DNA from: Terriglobia bacterium
Lineage (GTDB): Bacteria > Acidobacteriota > Terriglobia > Bryobacterales > Bryobacteraceae
NCBI GenBank assembly: GCA_020073445.1
Contig: JAIQFE010000001.1
Location: 496,001-560,000, forward strand
Direction of reading: 5' to 3'
DNA: 64,000 bases
The notes under the pieces are model-generated. The model was not told the DNA's origin and did not search any database. It worked only from the letters and a program-made list of their open reading frames with translations. Position 1 is the stretch's first letter, and every line of letters starts with the position of its first letter. The position numbers and the translations under genes were made by a program. Below, piece after piece: positions 1 through 9,922 of the stretch.

Positions 1-188
1 GTTCCGGAACGGGATCGACCGGGGCGGCCGCTGCGGCGCTGGCCCGGGGTTGGGTGCGAAGCCCAATCCACGTCGATACCTCTGCCGGTCCTCTGGAGTT
101 GCGGGTGGAAAATGACGATATCTACCTGGAAGGACCTGCCGAGATCGTCGCAGAGGGCCAGTTTTATTACGAGAGAGGACGAAATTAA
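1..188 (+). CDS. dapF: Diaminopimelate epimerase-like protein, C-terminal fragment (partial)
   Basis: Only the last 61 codons lie in the window; the gene starts upstream. The reading frame begins at base 3 and ends with TAA at 186-188. The fragment opens with a glycine-rich SGTGSTGAAAA stretch followed by a short beta-rich tail ending FYYERGRN, which resembles the second catalytic loop and C-terminus of DapF (LL- to meso-diaminopimelate epimerisation in lysine and peptidoglycan synthesis). In classical DapF the loop reads CGTG with the second catalytic Cys; here the codon at that place is TCC (Ser). The preceding residue ends in GT and could be Cys, so the active site cannot be judged from this fragment. 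A DapF-fold protein of other function is possible. Confidence 0.6.
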   Translation, partial: SGTGSTGAAAAALARGWVRSPIHVDTSAGPLELRVENDDIYLEGPAEIVAEGQFYYERGRN

Positions 189-194
189 CCTAAG

Positions 195-1502
195 ATGACG
201 AATCATTACGAAGAGCTGCGGCGAAAAATCGAGAAGCACAGCGCCCACGTAGGAGTGGTCGGATTGGGATACGTGGGTCTTCCACTGGTGGTGGAATTCG
301 CCCACGCGGGATTCTGTGTTACCGGAATCGATGTGCAGCAATCCAAAGTCGACGCCATCAACCGCGGCGAGTCTTACATTCAGGACATTCCCACGTCCGC
401 GCTCGAGCCATATGTTAAGGCCGGCAAAATCCGAGCGACCACCGATTTCAGCGTGGTCAAGGATCTGGACACCATTAACATCTGCGTGCCGACGCCGCTG
501 CGCAAGACCAAAGATCCGGACATGAGCTTCATCGTCAATGCCTGCCAGGAGATCGCGAAACACTTTCATCCCGGCACGCTGGTGATTCTGGAATCGACTA
601 CCTATCCCGGCACGACCGATGAGCTGATGCTGCCCATGTTCGAAGAAGCCGGGCTCAAGGTGGGCAAGGATTTCTTCATGTGTTTCTCGCCGGAGCGCGT
701 GGATCCCGGCAACCCCAAATACCAGACTAAGAATATTCCGAAAGTGGTCGGTGGCATTACGCCGGCTTGTACCGAAATCGGCGCGCTTTTCTACAAACAG
801 GCGCTCGATACGGTCGTTCCCGTGGGATCCACCAGCGTCGCCGAAATGGTAAAGCTGCTCGAAAATACCTTCCGCATGATCAACATCGGTCTGGTCAACG
901 AACTCGCGTTGATGTGCGACCGCATGGGGATCAATGTATGGGAAGTGATCGACGCGGCGGGCACCAAGCCATTCGGCTACATGCCGTTCTATCCCGGCCC
1001 GGGCCTGGGCGGCCACTGCATCCCCATCGATCCGTTCTATCTCTCTTGGAAGACCAAGCAGGCCGGCATCGAGGCGCGATTCATCGAGCTCGCGGGCTAC
1101 ATCAACGGCCAGATGCCGCACTTCGTCGTGGACAAGATTCAGAATGCGCTGAATGATCACACCAAGCCCCTCAAGGGTTCGCGTGTGCATGTGATGGGCG
1201 TGGCGTACAAGCGCGATATCGACGACGTGCGCGAGTCTCCGGCGCTCGACATCATCCATCTGCTGGGCAAGCGCGGCGCTCTGGTCAGCTACAGCGATCC
1301 GTTCGTGCCCCACATCAATGCCGACGGCACCGAAATGAAAGCGATCGACGTGGATGCCGGGGTGAGCAAGGCCGACTGTGTGGTGATCGTCACCGATCAC
1401 AAGAAGTTCGATTATCCGGCCCTGGTGAAGAACGCCAAGCTGATCGTCGATACCCGCAATGCCCTGAAGGGCATTGAATCGGACAAAATCGTCCGGCTGT
1501 AG
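195..1502 (+). CDS. Nucleotide-sugar dehydrogenase (UDP-N-acetyl-hexosamine 6-dehydrogenase type)
   Basis: A 435-residue cytosolic enzyme of the UDP-glucose/GDP-mannose dehydrogenase family, which oxidises C6 of a UDP-sugar to the uronic acid with two NAD+ for surface polysaccharide. The Rossmann motif GLGYVGLP is at residues 23-30. The catalytic cysteine lies in GLGGHCIPIDP (C275), followed by the third, UDP-binding domain with the VAYKRDIDDVRESP segment near residue 335. The GGHCIPIDP form and overall length fit the WbpA/TviB/WecC branch (UDP-GlcNAc or UDP-ManNAc) better than UDP-glucose dehydrogenase. It starts 6 bp after the dapF-like stop, so they may be co-transcribed. No glycosyltransferases are adjacent, so the polysaccharide is unknown. 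Confidence 0.9.
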   Translation: MTNHYEELRRKIEKHSAHVGVVGLGYVGLPLVVEFAHAGFCVTGIDVQQSKVDAINRGESYIQDIPTSALEPYVKAGKIRATTDFSVVKDLDTINICVPTPLRKTKDPDMSFIVNACQEIAKHFHPGTLVILESTTYPGTTDELMLPMFEEAGLKVGKDFFMCFSPERVDPGNPKYQTKNIPKVVGGITPACTEIGALFYKQALDTVVPVGSTSVAEMVKLLENTFRMINIGLVNELALMCDRMGINVWEVIDAAGTKPFGYMPFYPGPGLGGHCIPIDPFYLSWKTKQAGIEARFIELAGYINGQMPHFVVDKIQNALNDHTKPLKGSRVHVMGVAYKRDIDDVRESPALDIIHLLGKRGALVSYSDPFVPHINADGTEMKAIDVDAGVSKADCVVIVTDHKKFDYPALVKNAKLIVDTRNALKGIESDKIVRL

Positions 1503-1515
1503 TAGAGATTGCTGA

Positions 1516-1603
1516 AAACGGGGACAGGCTACTCTGTCCCCTCCAGCAAACTCCTGACTTCGCCCGACAGCGTGGGAGTGGACAGAGCTGCCTGTCCCCG
1601 TTT
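1516..1603. repeat. 14-bp perfect inverted repeat around an 60-bp spacer
   Basis: Arms AAACGGGGACAGGC (1516-1529) and its exact reverse complement (1590-1603) bracket the 127-bp gap between the sugar dehydrogenase and the ABC ATPase gene. The spacer repeats parts of the arm (CTGTCCCCTCC at 1534-1544). The composition resembles the dispersed GGGGACAG repeats known from many soil bacterial genomes, often miniature mobile or REP-like elements; that assignment is by resemblance only. Confidence 0.6.
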
Positions 1604-1629
1604 AGCTTCTCCTAAGCGATACTGGGCCT

Positions 1630-2568
1630 ATGCCCCAGCCGGAGACCAAGGCCGCTCTGCGTGTCCGCAACCTTCGGAAGACCTACAAGGATGTGGTCGC
1701 CGTGGATGGGATCGACCTCGACATCCTCGCGGGCGAATGCTTTGGGCTGCTCGGTCCGAACGGGGCCGGTAAAACCACCACCATCGAAATCTGCGAGGGG
1801 TTGACCGAGGCCGATTCGGGCGAAGTCGAGGTGCTCGGCCTGCACTGGAAGTCCGATGCGTCGGCCCTGCGCCAGAAGCTCGGCATTCAGTTGCAAGAGA
1901 CGCAGCTTGCCGAGAAACTCACCGTCTTCGAAACGCTACGCTTGTTTCGCAGCTTCTTCCGCCAGGGACCGGGCGCGGAGGACGCGATCCGCATTGTCCA
2001 GTTGGAAGAAAAGCGCGATGCGCGAGTGGGTGGACTTTCGGGCGGGCAAAAACAGCGGCTCGCACTAGCTTGCGCGCTGGTCGGCGATCCGGATTTACTG
2101 TTTCTGGACGAGCCGACCACGGGTCTCGATCCGCAAGCTCGCCGTCAGCTCTGGGACCTGATCGAGGAGTTCAAAGCGGCGGGCCGTACCATCCTGCTCA
2201 CCACGCATTACATGGAAGAAGCCGAACGGTTGTGCGGACGGGTCGCCATTATGGATCACGGTAAGGTAATCGCGCAGGGCACGCCGCGCGAGCTGATCGC
2301 ATCCATCGGCGTGGAGCACGTGGTCGAATTCTCGGCTGGCGACGCGGTGCCCGATTTAGCCGGCATCGGCGCGATGGCCGGTGTTCGCGACGTCCGCACC
2401 GAAAACGGCAGCGTCCTGCTCCAGGTTACGGAACTGCACAAAGCAGTGCCGGGACTCCTGGACGAGTTGGGGCGGCAAGGAATCCCGCTCACCGAGCTTC
2501 GGACGCATTCCGCGACCCTCGAGGATGTGTTCGTTCACCTGACTGGACGGCATTTGCGCGATGAGTAA
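1630..2568 (+). CDS. ABC transporter ATP-binding protein (ABC-2 exporter, DrrA/CcmA type)
   Basis: A 312-residue ATPase. Walker A GPNGAGKTT is at residues 42-50, the signature LSGGQKQR begins near 136, and Walker B LLFLDEPTTGLD follows near 156. The C-terminal ~80 residues form the extra regulatory domain usual in DrrA/NatA-like exporters. Its last codons overlap the start of the downstream permease by 8 bp, so the two form one export complex. The substrate (drug, lipid or polysaccharide precursor) cannot be read from sequence. Confidence 0.92.
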   Translation: MPQPETKAALRVRNLRKTYKDVVAVDGIDLDILAGECFGLLGPNGAGKTTTIEICEGLTEADSGEVEVLGLHWKSDASALRQKLGIQLQETQLAEKLTVFETLRLFRSFFRQGPGAEDAIRIVQLEEKRDARVGGLSGGQKQRLALACALVGDPDLLFLDEPTTGLDPQARRQLWDLIEEFKAAGRTILLTTHYMEEAERLCGRVAIMDHGKVIAQGTPRELIASIGVEHVVEFSAGDAVPDLAGIGAMAGVRDVRTENGSVLLQVTELHKAVPGLLDELGRQGIPLTELRTHSATLEDVFVHLTGRHLRDE

Positions 2569-3586
2569 TCACCCGCTGTTCCAACTGACCCTGATGCGAA
2601 TGCGGGAGTTTATTCGCGAGCCCGAAGCGCTGTTTTGGTCCATGATCTTTCCCATCGCGCTGGCGGCGGGCCTGGGGATTGCGTTCCGCAACCGGCCTCC
2701 CGAGGTCCTCAAGGTCGCGGCAGTCACTCCGCGACTTGCGGAAGCTCTGCGCCAGGAAAAGCTCCTCGACGTAACGCAGCTGCCTCCGCAGTTGGCCGAA
2801 CAGTTCGTTCGAACCGGCAAGGTCGCCCTGGTCGCCGAGCCGGCTGCCGACGGCAGCGTGGTCTACCGATATGACGACACCAACCCGGAAGGCCGCCAGG
2901 CTCGAATGCTGGCCGATCAAGCCATCCAACGTGCGTCCGGCCGCCAGGACCCAATCGCTGGGAACGATCAGATCATGCGCGAACCCGGCTCGCGCTATAT
3001 CGATTTTCTGATTCCTGGCCTGATCGGAATGGGGATCATGGGTAACTCGATCTGGGGACCCGGATTTTCCATCGTCGACGCCCGGCGCAAGAAACTCATG
3101 AAGCGCATCGTGGCGACCCCGATGCCGAAGCACTACTACTTGCTGTCATTCCTGCTTTGGCGGATGATCCTGCTGCCGGTGGACGTCGGGGTGCCGCTGG
3201 CGTTCGGCGTCTTTGTATTTGGCATTCCCTTGAGGGGATCGTTCGGGGCTCTCGCAGCAATATGCGTGCTCGCCACGCTGGCCTTCAGCGCGGGAGGTCT
3301 CTTGATCGCGTCGCGCGTGCGGACCATCGAGGCTGCGTCCGGCCTGATGAATCTCTCCATGGTGCCCATGTGGATCCTGTCGGGCGTGTTTTTTTCCTCG
3401 CAGCGCTTTCCAGATTTGGTGCAGCCCATCATCAAAGCACTTCCTCTTACGGCGGTGATCGATGCGCTGCGCGGGAACATGCTGCAAGGTGCGGGGTTCG
3501 CGCAGATGGCTCCGCAGGCGGCCGTGCTCGGAGTGTGGCTGGTGGTTTGCTTCGGCCTCGCGCTGCGACTATTTCGCTGGCGCTAA
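2561..3586 (+). CDS. ABC-2 type membrane permease
   Basis: A 341-residue membrane protein that partners the preceding ATPase. There is one N-terminal transmembrane segment (about residues 25-45), a ~100-residue extracytoplasmic region, and five further hydrophobic segments from about residue 145 to the end, the usual ABC-2 exporter layout. The conserved stretch around [24 protein letters not shown] (residues ~270-295) is typical of DrrB-like permeases. The ATG lies inside the end of the ATPase gene, indicating translational coupling. Its 3' end overlaps the convergent foldase gene by 18 bp. Confidence 0.9.
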   Translation: MSNHPLFQLTLMRMREFIREPEALFWSMIFPIALAAGLGIAFRNRPPEVLKVAAVTPRLAEALRQEKLLDVTQLPPQLAEQFVRTGKVALVAEPAADGSVVYRYDDTNPEGRQARMLADQAIQRASGRQDPIAGNDQIMREPGSRYIDFLIPGLIGMGIMGNSIWGPGFSIVDARRKKLMKRIVATPMPKHYYLLSFLLWRMILLPVDVGVPLAFGVFVFGIPLRGSFGALAAICVLATLAFSAGGLLIASRVRTIEAASGLMNLSMVPMWILSGVFFSSQRFPDLVQPIIKALPLTAVIDALRGNMLQGAGFAQMAPQAAVLGVWLVVCFGLALRLFRWR

Positions 3587-4450
3587 CGCCTGCTTGCCGA
3601 AATACTTCTCGTCGTACACGATCGGGGTCTTCGTCTTCAGGCCATCGATTGCCTTCTGACCCATCTCCGGCCGGATCTTCTGCTCGATCTCGCCGCGCGC
3701 TTCGTCGAAAGGCTTCGCTTTGCGATCTTCGACCAGGATGAGATGGTACCCGAAAGCGGTCTTGATCGGTTCCGTGACCTGCCCCACGGGCGCCTTGAAA
3801 ACCACTTCATCGAATTCCGGCACCATCTGCCCCGCGCCGAACGTTCCGAGGTCGCCGCCATTCTCGCCCGAGCCGGTGTCGTCGGACTCGATCTTGGCCT
3901 CATCCTCGAATTTCGCGCCCGCGACGATCTTGGCGCGTACTTCCTTGGCCTTTGCGAGCGCTTCAGCGTCGGTCAAATCTTTGTGCCCGTCGCGGACGGG
4001 TACACGCGATCCTTGCATGCGGATCAGGATGTGCCGTGCCTTAACCTCATCCCAGTCCTGCTTGTGGGCGGTGTAGTAAGCCCGCAGCGCGGCATCGTCA
4101 GGATCGCCGGCGGTCAATTGCTGATACACCGCGCCCGCCAGGATCTGATCCGACTGGAGCGCCAACTTCGCCTTCACCGCAGGAGACTGATCGAGCTTGC
4201 GGGCCCGGGCTTCCTGGGCCATCACCTTGAGTTCGGCTACCTGCTCGGCCAGACTCCGGCGCGCTTCGGGCGTCGTGAGCTGCGCCTGCTGCTGCGCCGG
4301 CAGGCTGGAGATGATCTCCTGGAACATGGACTGGGTGATCTTGTCCGAACCGACGGTTAGCACGACCGGATCGGCGTCGGCGGGCGCGGACTGTTGTCCC
4401 CACAACGACATGCTCAACACGATGCCCAGCACAAAGGGAAGGGATTTCAT
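3569..4450 (-). CDS. Parvulin-type peptidyl-prolyl cis-trans isomerase / periplasmic foldase
   Basis: About 293 residues with an N-terminal signal peptide ([20 protein letters not shown]), a SurA-like N-terminal helical region (~30-140) and a rotamase (PPIC) domain (~150-270) with the ARHILIR entry strand, the [18 protein letters not shown] core and the [11 protein letters not shown] exit strand. It should act outside the cytoplasmic membrane as a folding helper for exported proteins. I prefer the ATG at 4450, which puts the signal peptide at the N-terminus with a GAG-containing ribosome site just upstream; another in-frame ATG lies at 4462. The gene is convergent with the ABC permease and divergent from the acyl-CoA dehydrogenase operon. 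Confidence 0.88.
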   Translation of the reverse strand: MKSLPFVLGIVLSMSLWGQQSAPADADPVVLTVGSDKITQSMFQEIISSLPAQQQAQLTTPEARRSLAEQVAELKVMAQEARARKLDQSPAVKAKLALQSDQILAGAVYQQLTAGDPDDAALRAYYTAHKQDWDEVKARHILIRMQGSRVPVRDGHKDLTDAEALAKAKEVRAKIVAGAKFEDEAKIESDDTGSGENGGDLGTFGAGQMVPEFDEVVFKAPVGQVTEPIKTAFGYHLILVEDRKAKPFDEARGEIEQKIRPEMGQKAIDGLKTKTPIVYDEKYFGKQALAPAK

Positions 4451-4502
4451 AAACTCAAGCATAGCAGCCCGATTTGAAGGGCTTTAGTCAAGTTCCCATC
4501 TC

Positions 4503-6167
4503 ATGTCTACCCCTTATGGCGGCTCCTTCCTATTAGACGCGCCGCTCGATATATTCACGCCCGAAGACTTCACGGCTGAGCATCGTGCCATCGCCAATGC
4601 CACGGATGACTTCTGGACGCGCGAAGTGGAGCCTAACCTCGAAGCCATCCAGCAGCAGGACTTCGACGTTCTGAAGCGCACCCTGCGCAAATCGGCCGAG
4701 CTGGGACTCGTCGGCGTGCTGCTGCCCGAGCAGTACGGCGGTATGGAGCTCGATCTGGTTTCGTCGATGATCGTGGCCGAGGGCATCGGCCGCGACGGTT
4801 CGTACGCCGTCTGCCACGGCGCGCAGGCTGGTATCGGAGTATTGCCGATATCGATGTTCGGCACGGAAGAACAGAAGCAGAAGTATCTTCCCCGGCTCGC
4901 TTCGGCCGAACTCATCGCTGCTTACGCACTCACGGAGGCGCAGGCCGGGTCGGACGCTATGGCTGCCCGCACGCGGGCGGATCTTTCACCGGACGGAACG
5001 CACTACGTGCTCAGCGGCCAAAAAGTATGGATCAGCAACGGCGGCATCGCGGACCTGTACACAGTGTTCGCGAAGGTGGGCGGCGAAAAGTTCACGGCGT
5101 TTCTGGTGGAACGCGCCTGGCCCGGCGTATCGCCCGGCGCCGAAGAAAAGAAGATGGGGCTGAAGGGTAGCTCTACCACTGCCGTTTATTTCGATAACGT
5201 CAAGGTCCCAGTCGAAAATGTTTTAGGCGAGATCGGCCGTGGCCACATCGTCGCGTTCAACATCTTGAATATCGGGCGGCTTTCGCTAGCCGTCTCCGCG
5301 CACGGCAAATGCCGCTACACGCTGGCGGGTGCGATCCGTTACGCTCAGGAACGCCGGGCGTTTGGAAAGTCCATTTCCGAATTCGGCCTGATCCAGCATA
5401 AGCTGGCCGAAATGGCGGTCCGGATGTACGTGAATGAGAGCATGGCGTATCGCCTGATCGGGCACATCCAGGATTCGGGCCAGCCTCTCATGAAAGCGGG
5501 CGAAGAGTTCGCCGCCGAATGCGCTTTCCTCAAGATCTTCGGTTCGGAGACGCTGGATTACGTGGTGGACGAATCCCTGCAGATCCACGGCGGTTACGGC
5601 TACCATCAGGATTATCCCGTGGAGCGCGCGTACCGCGATGCCCGCATCAACCGCATTTTCGAAGGCACGAATGAAATCAACCGATTGCTCGCCACGGGCA
5701 TGCTCCTGCGCCGCGCACGAAAAGGCACTCTTCCACTGGCCAATGCGATGAAAAATCTTTCGACGACGGCGACGCCGGATGTAATTGCGAACGCGAAGAA
5801 GGTCGGACTATTTTTGCTGGGAGTCGCCTCGAAGAAGTATGGCGAATCTCTCGAAGAACAACAGGAAGTAGTCGCCGGCATCACGGATGTCTTGATGAAC
5901 GCATTTGCCTTGGAATCCGCCACCGCGCGTGCGCGAAAAACAGGTAAACAAAACGCCGCCGACATGGCCGCCGTATTCGCCGATGAGACGATGGAGAATA
6001 TCAAGGCTTCCGCAAAAACCTTGCTGGCCGCCTGCTCGGAAGGCGACGCGCTGCGGACGAATCTGGCATTACTTCGCGGCATGACGGCGTATGAACTGGT
6101 GAATTCGATCGCCCTGCGGCGCAGGATCGCGGGCCGCTTGCTGCAAGCCGGGAAGTATATCGTATGA
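4503..6167 (+). CDS. Acyl-CoA dehydrogenase (VLCAD/ACAD9-like long form)
   Basis: A 554-residue FAD-dependent acyl-CoA dehydrogenase catalysing alpha,beta-oxidation of acyl-CoA. The N-terminal helical domain, the middle beta-domain ([13 protein letters not shown] near residue 142; [18 protein letters not shown] near 222) and the C-terminal helical domain are all present. The [14 protein letters not shown] motif carries a glutamate (E387) at the place of the catalytic base of short- and medium-chain enzymes. About 150 further residues follow, as in VLCAD/ACAD9-type proteins of bacteria. It heads an operon with the AtuA-like proteins and an enoyl-CoA hydratase, which suggests branched-chain or terpenoid acyl-CoA breakdown. 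Confidence 0.93.
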   Translation: MSTPYGGSFLLDAPLDIFTPEDFTAEHRAIANATDDFWTREVEPNLEAIQQQDFDVLKRTLRKSAELGLVGVLLPEQYGGMELDLVSSMIVAEGIGRDGSYAVCHGAQAGIGVLPISMFGTEEQKQKYLPRLASAELIAAYALTEAQAGSDAMAARTRADLSPDGTHYVLSGQKVWISNGGIADLYTVFAKVGGEKFTAFLVERAWPGVSPGAEEKKMGLKGSSTTAVYFDNVKVPVENVLGEIGRGHIVAFNILNIGRLSLAVSAHGKCRYTLAGAIRYAQERRAFGKSISEFGLIQHKLAEMAVRMYVNESMAYRLIGHIQDSGQPLMKAGEEFAAECAFLKIFGSETLDYVVDESLQIHGGYGYHQDYPVERAYRDARINRIFEGTNEINRLLATGMLLRRARKGTLPLANAMKNLSTTATPDVIANAKKVGLFLLGVASKKYGESLEEQQEVVAGITDVLMNAFALESATARARKTGKQNAADMAAVFADETMENIKASAKTLLAACSEGDALRTNLALLRGMTAYELVNSIALRRRIAGRLLQAGKYIV

Positions 6168-6207
6168 AATACGTTTCCGAGCCGCGACAGTCATGGAGCG
6201 GTTGCGC

Positions 6208-7578
6208 ATGATTAGAATCGCCAACGGCCAAGGTTTCTGGGGCGACTCCCTCGAGGCCCCTGTCGACCAAATCCGGCGCGGGCCCATCGACTACCTGACG
6301 CTCGACTATCTGGCCGAGGTCACCATGTCCATCCTGCAAAAGCAGCGCATGCGTGATCCCCAGGCTGGCTACGCCCGCGATTTCGTCGATCTGATCGCGC
6401 GCGTGCTTCCCGATCTCAAGGAGCGGCGCGTCCGCGTGATCGCCAATGCGGGCGGCATTAACCCAATGGGTTGCCGAGATGCCGTGCTCGATCGAGCCGC
6501 GCGCCAGAATATTCCGCTGAAAGTAGCCACGGTCACCGGCGATGACATCACCGATCGTCTCGACCAGTTCATGAAGCGCGGTATCGAGTTCAAGAATATG
6601 GACACCGGCGAGCCGCTGAGCGCCATCCGCGCGCAGGTCGAGCGGGCAAACGTTTACTTCGGCGCTTTTCCAGTAGCCGAAGCGATGGGTCTTGGTGCGG
6701 AAATCGTGATCACCGGGCGCGTGGCCGACGCGGCTCTCACGCTCGCTCCCATGATCCATGAGTTCGGGTGGAAGGAAACCGACTGGGACAAACTTACGGC
6801 AGGCATCGTCGCGGGGCATGCGATCGAATGCGGCGCGCAAGTCACTGGAGGAAACTGCCAGGTGGATTGGGAGACTGTCCCGGATTTGGCGGACATCGGC
6901 TATCCGATTGTGGAAGCCGAGCCTGACGGTACGTTCTCAGTCACCAAACATGCGGGCACCGGCGGACGCGTCACAGTCGCATCGGTTAAGGAGCAGTTGC
7001 TCTACGAAATCGGCGACCCAACCCAATACATCACACCCGACTGTGTGGCCGATTTCACCACGGTTCACCTCGATCAAGCCGGGCCGGATCGTGTGCGGTT
7101 CAGCGGGATTGAAGGCCGCCCAGCCACGAATTACTACAAAGTCTCGATCAGCTACACGGCCGGATACAAGGCCATGGGATCGCTGGTTTACACCTGGCCC
7201 GATGCGTATAAGAAGGCCCGCGCGGCCGACCAGATTCTGCGCCAGCGTCTGAACCGCCTCGGCCTTCGGTTCGACGAAATACGCACGGAATTTCTGGGCG
7301 CGAACGCCTGCCACGGGATTCCCTCCGGCGAACCGAGCCCGGAAATCGAGCCGCACTTGCCGGAAGTGGTCCTGAGGGTCGGCGTGCGATCCGAGAATCG
7401 CGCCGCAGTGGACCGGTTCACGCGGGAGATCGCGCCCCTGGTGCTGAACGGGCCGCCGGGCGTATCGGGTCTCGGCCTGGGCCGTCCGCGCGTCGAAGAG
7501 ATCATCGCGTTCTGGCCGGCGCTGATCCCGAAATCCGAAGTCCGGCCGGAGGTGGCGATATGGCCAAGCAAAGACTGA
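6208..7578 (+). CDS. AtuA-family (DUF1446) acyclic terpene utilisation protein, large part
   Basis: About 456 residues of the DUF1446/AtuA family, beginning [13 protein letters not shown] as family members do. AtuA proteins occur in acyclic-terpene (citronellol) and related acyl-CoA catabolic clusters, but their reaction is not established. Conserved glycine-rich stretches (ANAGGINP near residue 83, [15 protein letters not shown] near 168, TGGNCQVDW near 213) are visible. I chose the ATG at 6208 because a GGAG lies 9 bp upstream; an ATG at 6193 would add five residues. In many bacteria this domain is fused to a ~100-residue ferredoxin-fold domain; here that domain is a separate gene overlapping by 19 bp. 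Confidence 0.85.
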   Translation: MIRIANGQGFWGDSLEAPVDQIRRGPIDYLTLDYLAEVTMSILQKQRMRDPQAGYARDFVDLIARVLPDLKERRVRVIANAGGINPMGCRDAVLDRAARQNIPLKVATVTGDDITDRLDQFMKRGIEFKNMDTGEPLSAIRAQVERANVYFGAFPVAEAMGLGAEIVITGRVADAALTLAPMIHEFGWKETDWDKLTAGIVAGHAIECGAQVTGGNCQVDWETVPDLADIGYPIVEAEPDGTFSVTKHAGTGGRVTVASVKEQLLYEIGDPTQYITPDCVADFTTVHLDQAGPDRVRFSGIEGRPATNYYKVSISYTAGYKAMGSLVYTWPDAYKKARAADQILRQRLNRLGLRFDEIRTEFLGANACHGIPSGEPSPEIEPHLPEVVLRVGVRSENRAAVDRFTREIAPLVLNGPPGVSGLGLGRPRVEEIIAFWPALIPKSEVRPEVAIWPSKD

Positions 7579-7877
7579 TTGAGATCGCGCATGCGCGCTC
7601 CGGAGATAAGGGCGATCTGGTCAACATCGGGTTGATCGCCCGGAAGCCCGAGCATTATCCGATCCTGGTCCGCGAAGTCACGGTCGAGCGCGTGAAGCAG
7701 CATTTTACTGGGGTCTGCAAGGGTAGAGTCGAGCGATTCGAGCTGCCGAACCTAGGCGCTCTGAATTTCCTTCTGCATGAAGCTTTAGACGGCGGTGGAA
7801 CCATGGCGCTTAAGGCCGATCCGCAGGGCAAGACTTACAGCACGGCATTATTGCGGATGGAAATCGAGGTTGATTGA
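7560..7877 (+). CDS. AtuA-like ferredoxin-fold domain protein (small part)
   Basis: A 105-residue protein matching the C-terminal domain of fused AtuA proteins ([13 protein letters not shown] near residue 12, then the [19 protein letters not shown] stretch near 82). It overlaps the 3' end of the large AtuA gene and its stop overlaps the TTG that could start the next gene. The two AtuA genes therefore probably make a two-subunit form of a protein usually made as one chain. The reaction is unknown. Confidence 0.83.
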   Translation: MAKQRLIEIAHARSGDKGDLVNIGLIARKPEHYPILVREVTVERVKQHFTGVCKGRVERFELPNLGALNFLLHEALDGGGTMALKADPQGKTYSTALLRMEIEVD

Positions 7878-8632
7878 ACGTGTCGATTGAGTACGTTGCT
7901 GCCGACGGCGTTGCGAGAATCACGCTAAACCGTCCCGACAAGCGCAACGCGATCACCGGCGAAATGATGTCCTCACTGCGCGAAGCCCTGCAACGCGCGT
8001 CACATGATTCCGCGATTCGCATTCTGCTCATCCGAGGAGCCGGGAAGGATTTTTGTGCCGGTCTCGATTTGAGCGAAGTGCTGAAAAACGCCGAAAACGC
8101 AGACGCAGCGTTTGCCTCCGCGCGCCGGCTGGGCGACCTGTATATCGCCATGCGCCGCCATCCCAAGCCGATTATCGCGGCAGTGCAGGGACGCGCACTC
8201 GGCGGAGGCGCGGGAATCGCGACGGCTTCCGATTTGATCGTTGCTACTGAATCGGCATACTTCGGCTATCCGGAAGTGAAGCTGGGATTCATCCCGGCGA
8301 TCGTCGCCACCATGCTACGGCGAGCCGTCAATGAGCGCCAGGCGATGGAACTCGCCCTCACCGGCGAACCTTTGAGCGCGCCCCGCGCGCACGCCATCGG
8401 CCTGATAAACCGCGTGATTCCCGATGCGGAATTCGAAACCGCGGTCGAGAGCTACGCCAGTGCGCTCGCCGAACAATCCGCCACGGCCATGAGCATGAGC
8501 AAAGCGTTGCTTTATGAGACCGACGGACTGAGCTTTGAAGCCTCCATCGAAGCCGGCGTTCAGGCCAATGTCCAGGCGCGCATGACCGACGATTTCAAGC
8601 GCGGCGTGGAGCGGTTTCTCAAGAAGTCTTAA
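7874..8632 (+). CDS. Enoyl-CoA hydratase/isomerase family protein
   Basis: About 250 residues of the crotonase fold. Both oxyanion-hole segments are present (GKDFCAGLDLSEVL near residue 60 and ALGGGAGIATASDLIVA near 105), followed by FGYPEVKLGFIPA (~130-145). It would hydrate or isomerise an enoyl-CoA made by the upstream dehydrogenase. Translation may start at TTG 7874, overlapping the preceding TGA, or at GTG 7880; both keep the fold intact. It closes a four-gene operon starting at 4503. Confidence 0.9.
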   Translation: MNVSIEYVAADGVARITLNRPDKRNAITGEMMSSLREALQRASHDSAIRILLIRGAGKDFCAGLDLSEVLKNAENADAAFASARRLGDLYIAMRRHPKPIIAAVQGRALGGGAGIATASDLIVATESAYFGYPEVKLGFIPAIVATMLRRAVNERQAMELALTGEPLSAPRAHAIGLINRVIPDAEFETAVESYASALAEQSATAMSMSKALLYETDGLSFEASIEAGVQANVQARMTDDFKRGVERFLKKS

Positions 8633-8644
8633 GTTCGCATCATG

Positions 8645-9889
8645 TCACGTTCGTAACATGTCTTGGATCGACAAGGCGACCAGCGCCATGGTCAGGCCGA
8701 TCATCAACGCCACTGCGGCCCACGATATAAAGTTGTAAAAACGTGAGTTGATCCACTCATGCATCAGCTTCTTCTTGTTGATCAGCAGCGTCATGAAGAT
8801 GAGCACCACGGGAAGCAGCACCCCGTTGATCACCTGGGAGAACAGGATCATCTTCACCAGCGGGAATTGCGGAAACATGACCACCGCGCCGCCCACGACG
8901 ATCAGCCCGGTGAACAGCCAGTAGAATATCGGCGCTTCGCGGAAGCGATGGTTGACCCCGGACTCAAAGCCGAGGCCCTCGCACACCGAATAGGCGGTTG
9001 ACAGCGGCAGGATGCACGCAGCGAACAAGGACGCGTTGAACAGCCCGGCGGCGAACAACAGGTAGGCGTACGTACCAAACGGGCGTAGGCCCGCGGCCGC
9101 GTCGGCGGGGACTTGCAGGTCCCGCGGCGCAACCTCGTAGATGGTGCCCGCGCACGCCACGATGATGAAGAACGCGATCACCGACATGGCGATGCATCCG
9201 ACGATCACCTCGATCCGTGACTCCTTGTACTCCTTCGCCGTGACGCCCTTCTCCACCACCGCCGCTTGCAGATAGAACTGCATCCACGGCGCAATGGAAG
9301 TGCCCACCATTCCGATGAGCATGTAGATGTACGCACCTTGCAGCATCAGCACCGGCCGGACGCTGTAGATGGCTGCTTCCTTCCAATCCGGCTTCACCAG
9401 AATCGCGGAGACGATATAGGCGACGTACACCAGACACGCGAACAAGAAGATCTTCTCCACCGAAGCATACGTGCCCTTGACCACCAGCAGCCAGACGATC
9501 GCGGCGCCTATCGGAACGCTCACGTATCGCGGGATGTGAAAGATTTCGAGCGACCCTGCGATGCCGGCGAAATCCGCGATCATGTTGGTCAAGTTGGCCA
9601 GCACCAGCACGGCCATTGTGATGAAGGTGATGCGAAGGCCGAACTCTTCGCGAATCAGATCGGAAAGGCCCTTGCCCGTCACCGCGCCCATGCGCGAGGA
9701 CATCTCCTGCGTGACGATCAGAAGCAGCGTGATGGGAAGCAGGGTCCAGAGCGGAAGGTAGCCGTACTTAGCGCCGGCCTGGGAATACGTGAGGATGCCG
9801 CCCGCGTCGTTGTCCACCATGGCGGTGATGAACCCCGGGCCGATGACCGCGAAGAAGATGGCGATGTGATAGCGAAATCGTTTCCACAC
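8645..9889 (-). CDS. NRAMP-related divalent metal transporter, probably a Mg2+ transporter (NRMT type)
   Basis: A 414-residue membrane protein with 11 hydrophobic segments of the NRAMP (SLC11) fold, for proton-coupled or facilitated divalent cation uptake. The metal-site motifs are not those of Mn/Fe NRAMPs. The first-helix DPGN is DNDA (in GPGFITAMVDNDAGG), and the sixth-helix MPH is APW (in TSIAPWMQFY), so the metal-binding methionine is alanine. Loss of that methionine is the hallmark described for NRAMP-related magnesium transporters. The neighbouring gene, co-directional and 33 bp upstream, encodes a soluble MgtE-N/CBS protein, which supports Mg2+ as substrate. The gene is convergent with the enoyl-CoA hydratase. 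Confidence 0.86.
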   Translation of the reverse strand: MWKRFRYHIAIFFAVIGPGFITAMVDNDAGGILTYSQAGAKYGYLPLWTLLPITLLLIVTQEMSSRMGAVTGKGLSDLIREEFGLRITFITMAVLVLANLTNMIADFAGIAGSLEIFHIPRYVSVPIGAAIVWLLVVKGTYASVEKIFLFACLVYVAYIVSAILVKPDWKEAAIYSVRPVLMLQGAYIYMLIGMVGTSIAPWMQFYLQAAVVEKGVTAKEYKESRIEVIVGCIAMSVIAFFIIVACAGTIYEVAPRDLQVPADAAAGLRPFGTYAYLLFAAGLFNASLFAACILPLSTAYSVCEGLGFESGVNHRFREAPIFYWLFTGLIVVGGAVVMFPQFPLVKMILFSQVINGVLLPVVLIFMTLLINKKKLMHEWINSRFYNFISWAAVALMIGLTMALVALSIQDMLRT

Positions 9890-9922
9890 GTTCGGGGGGC
9901 TCCGGACTTACTTCTCGCATGC

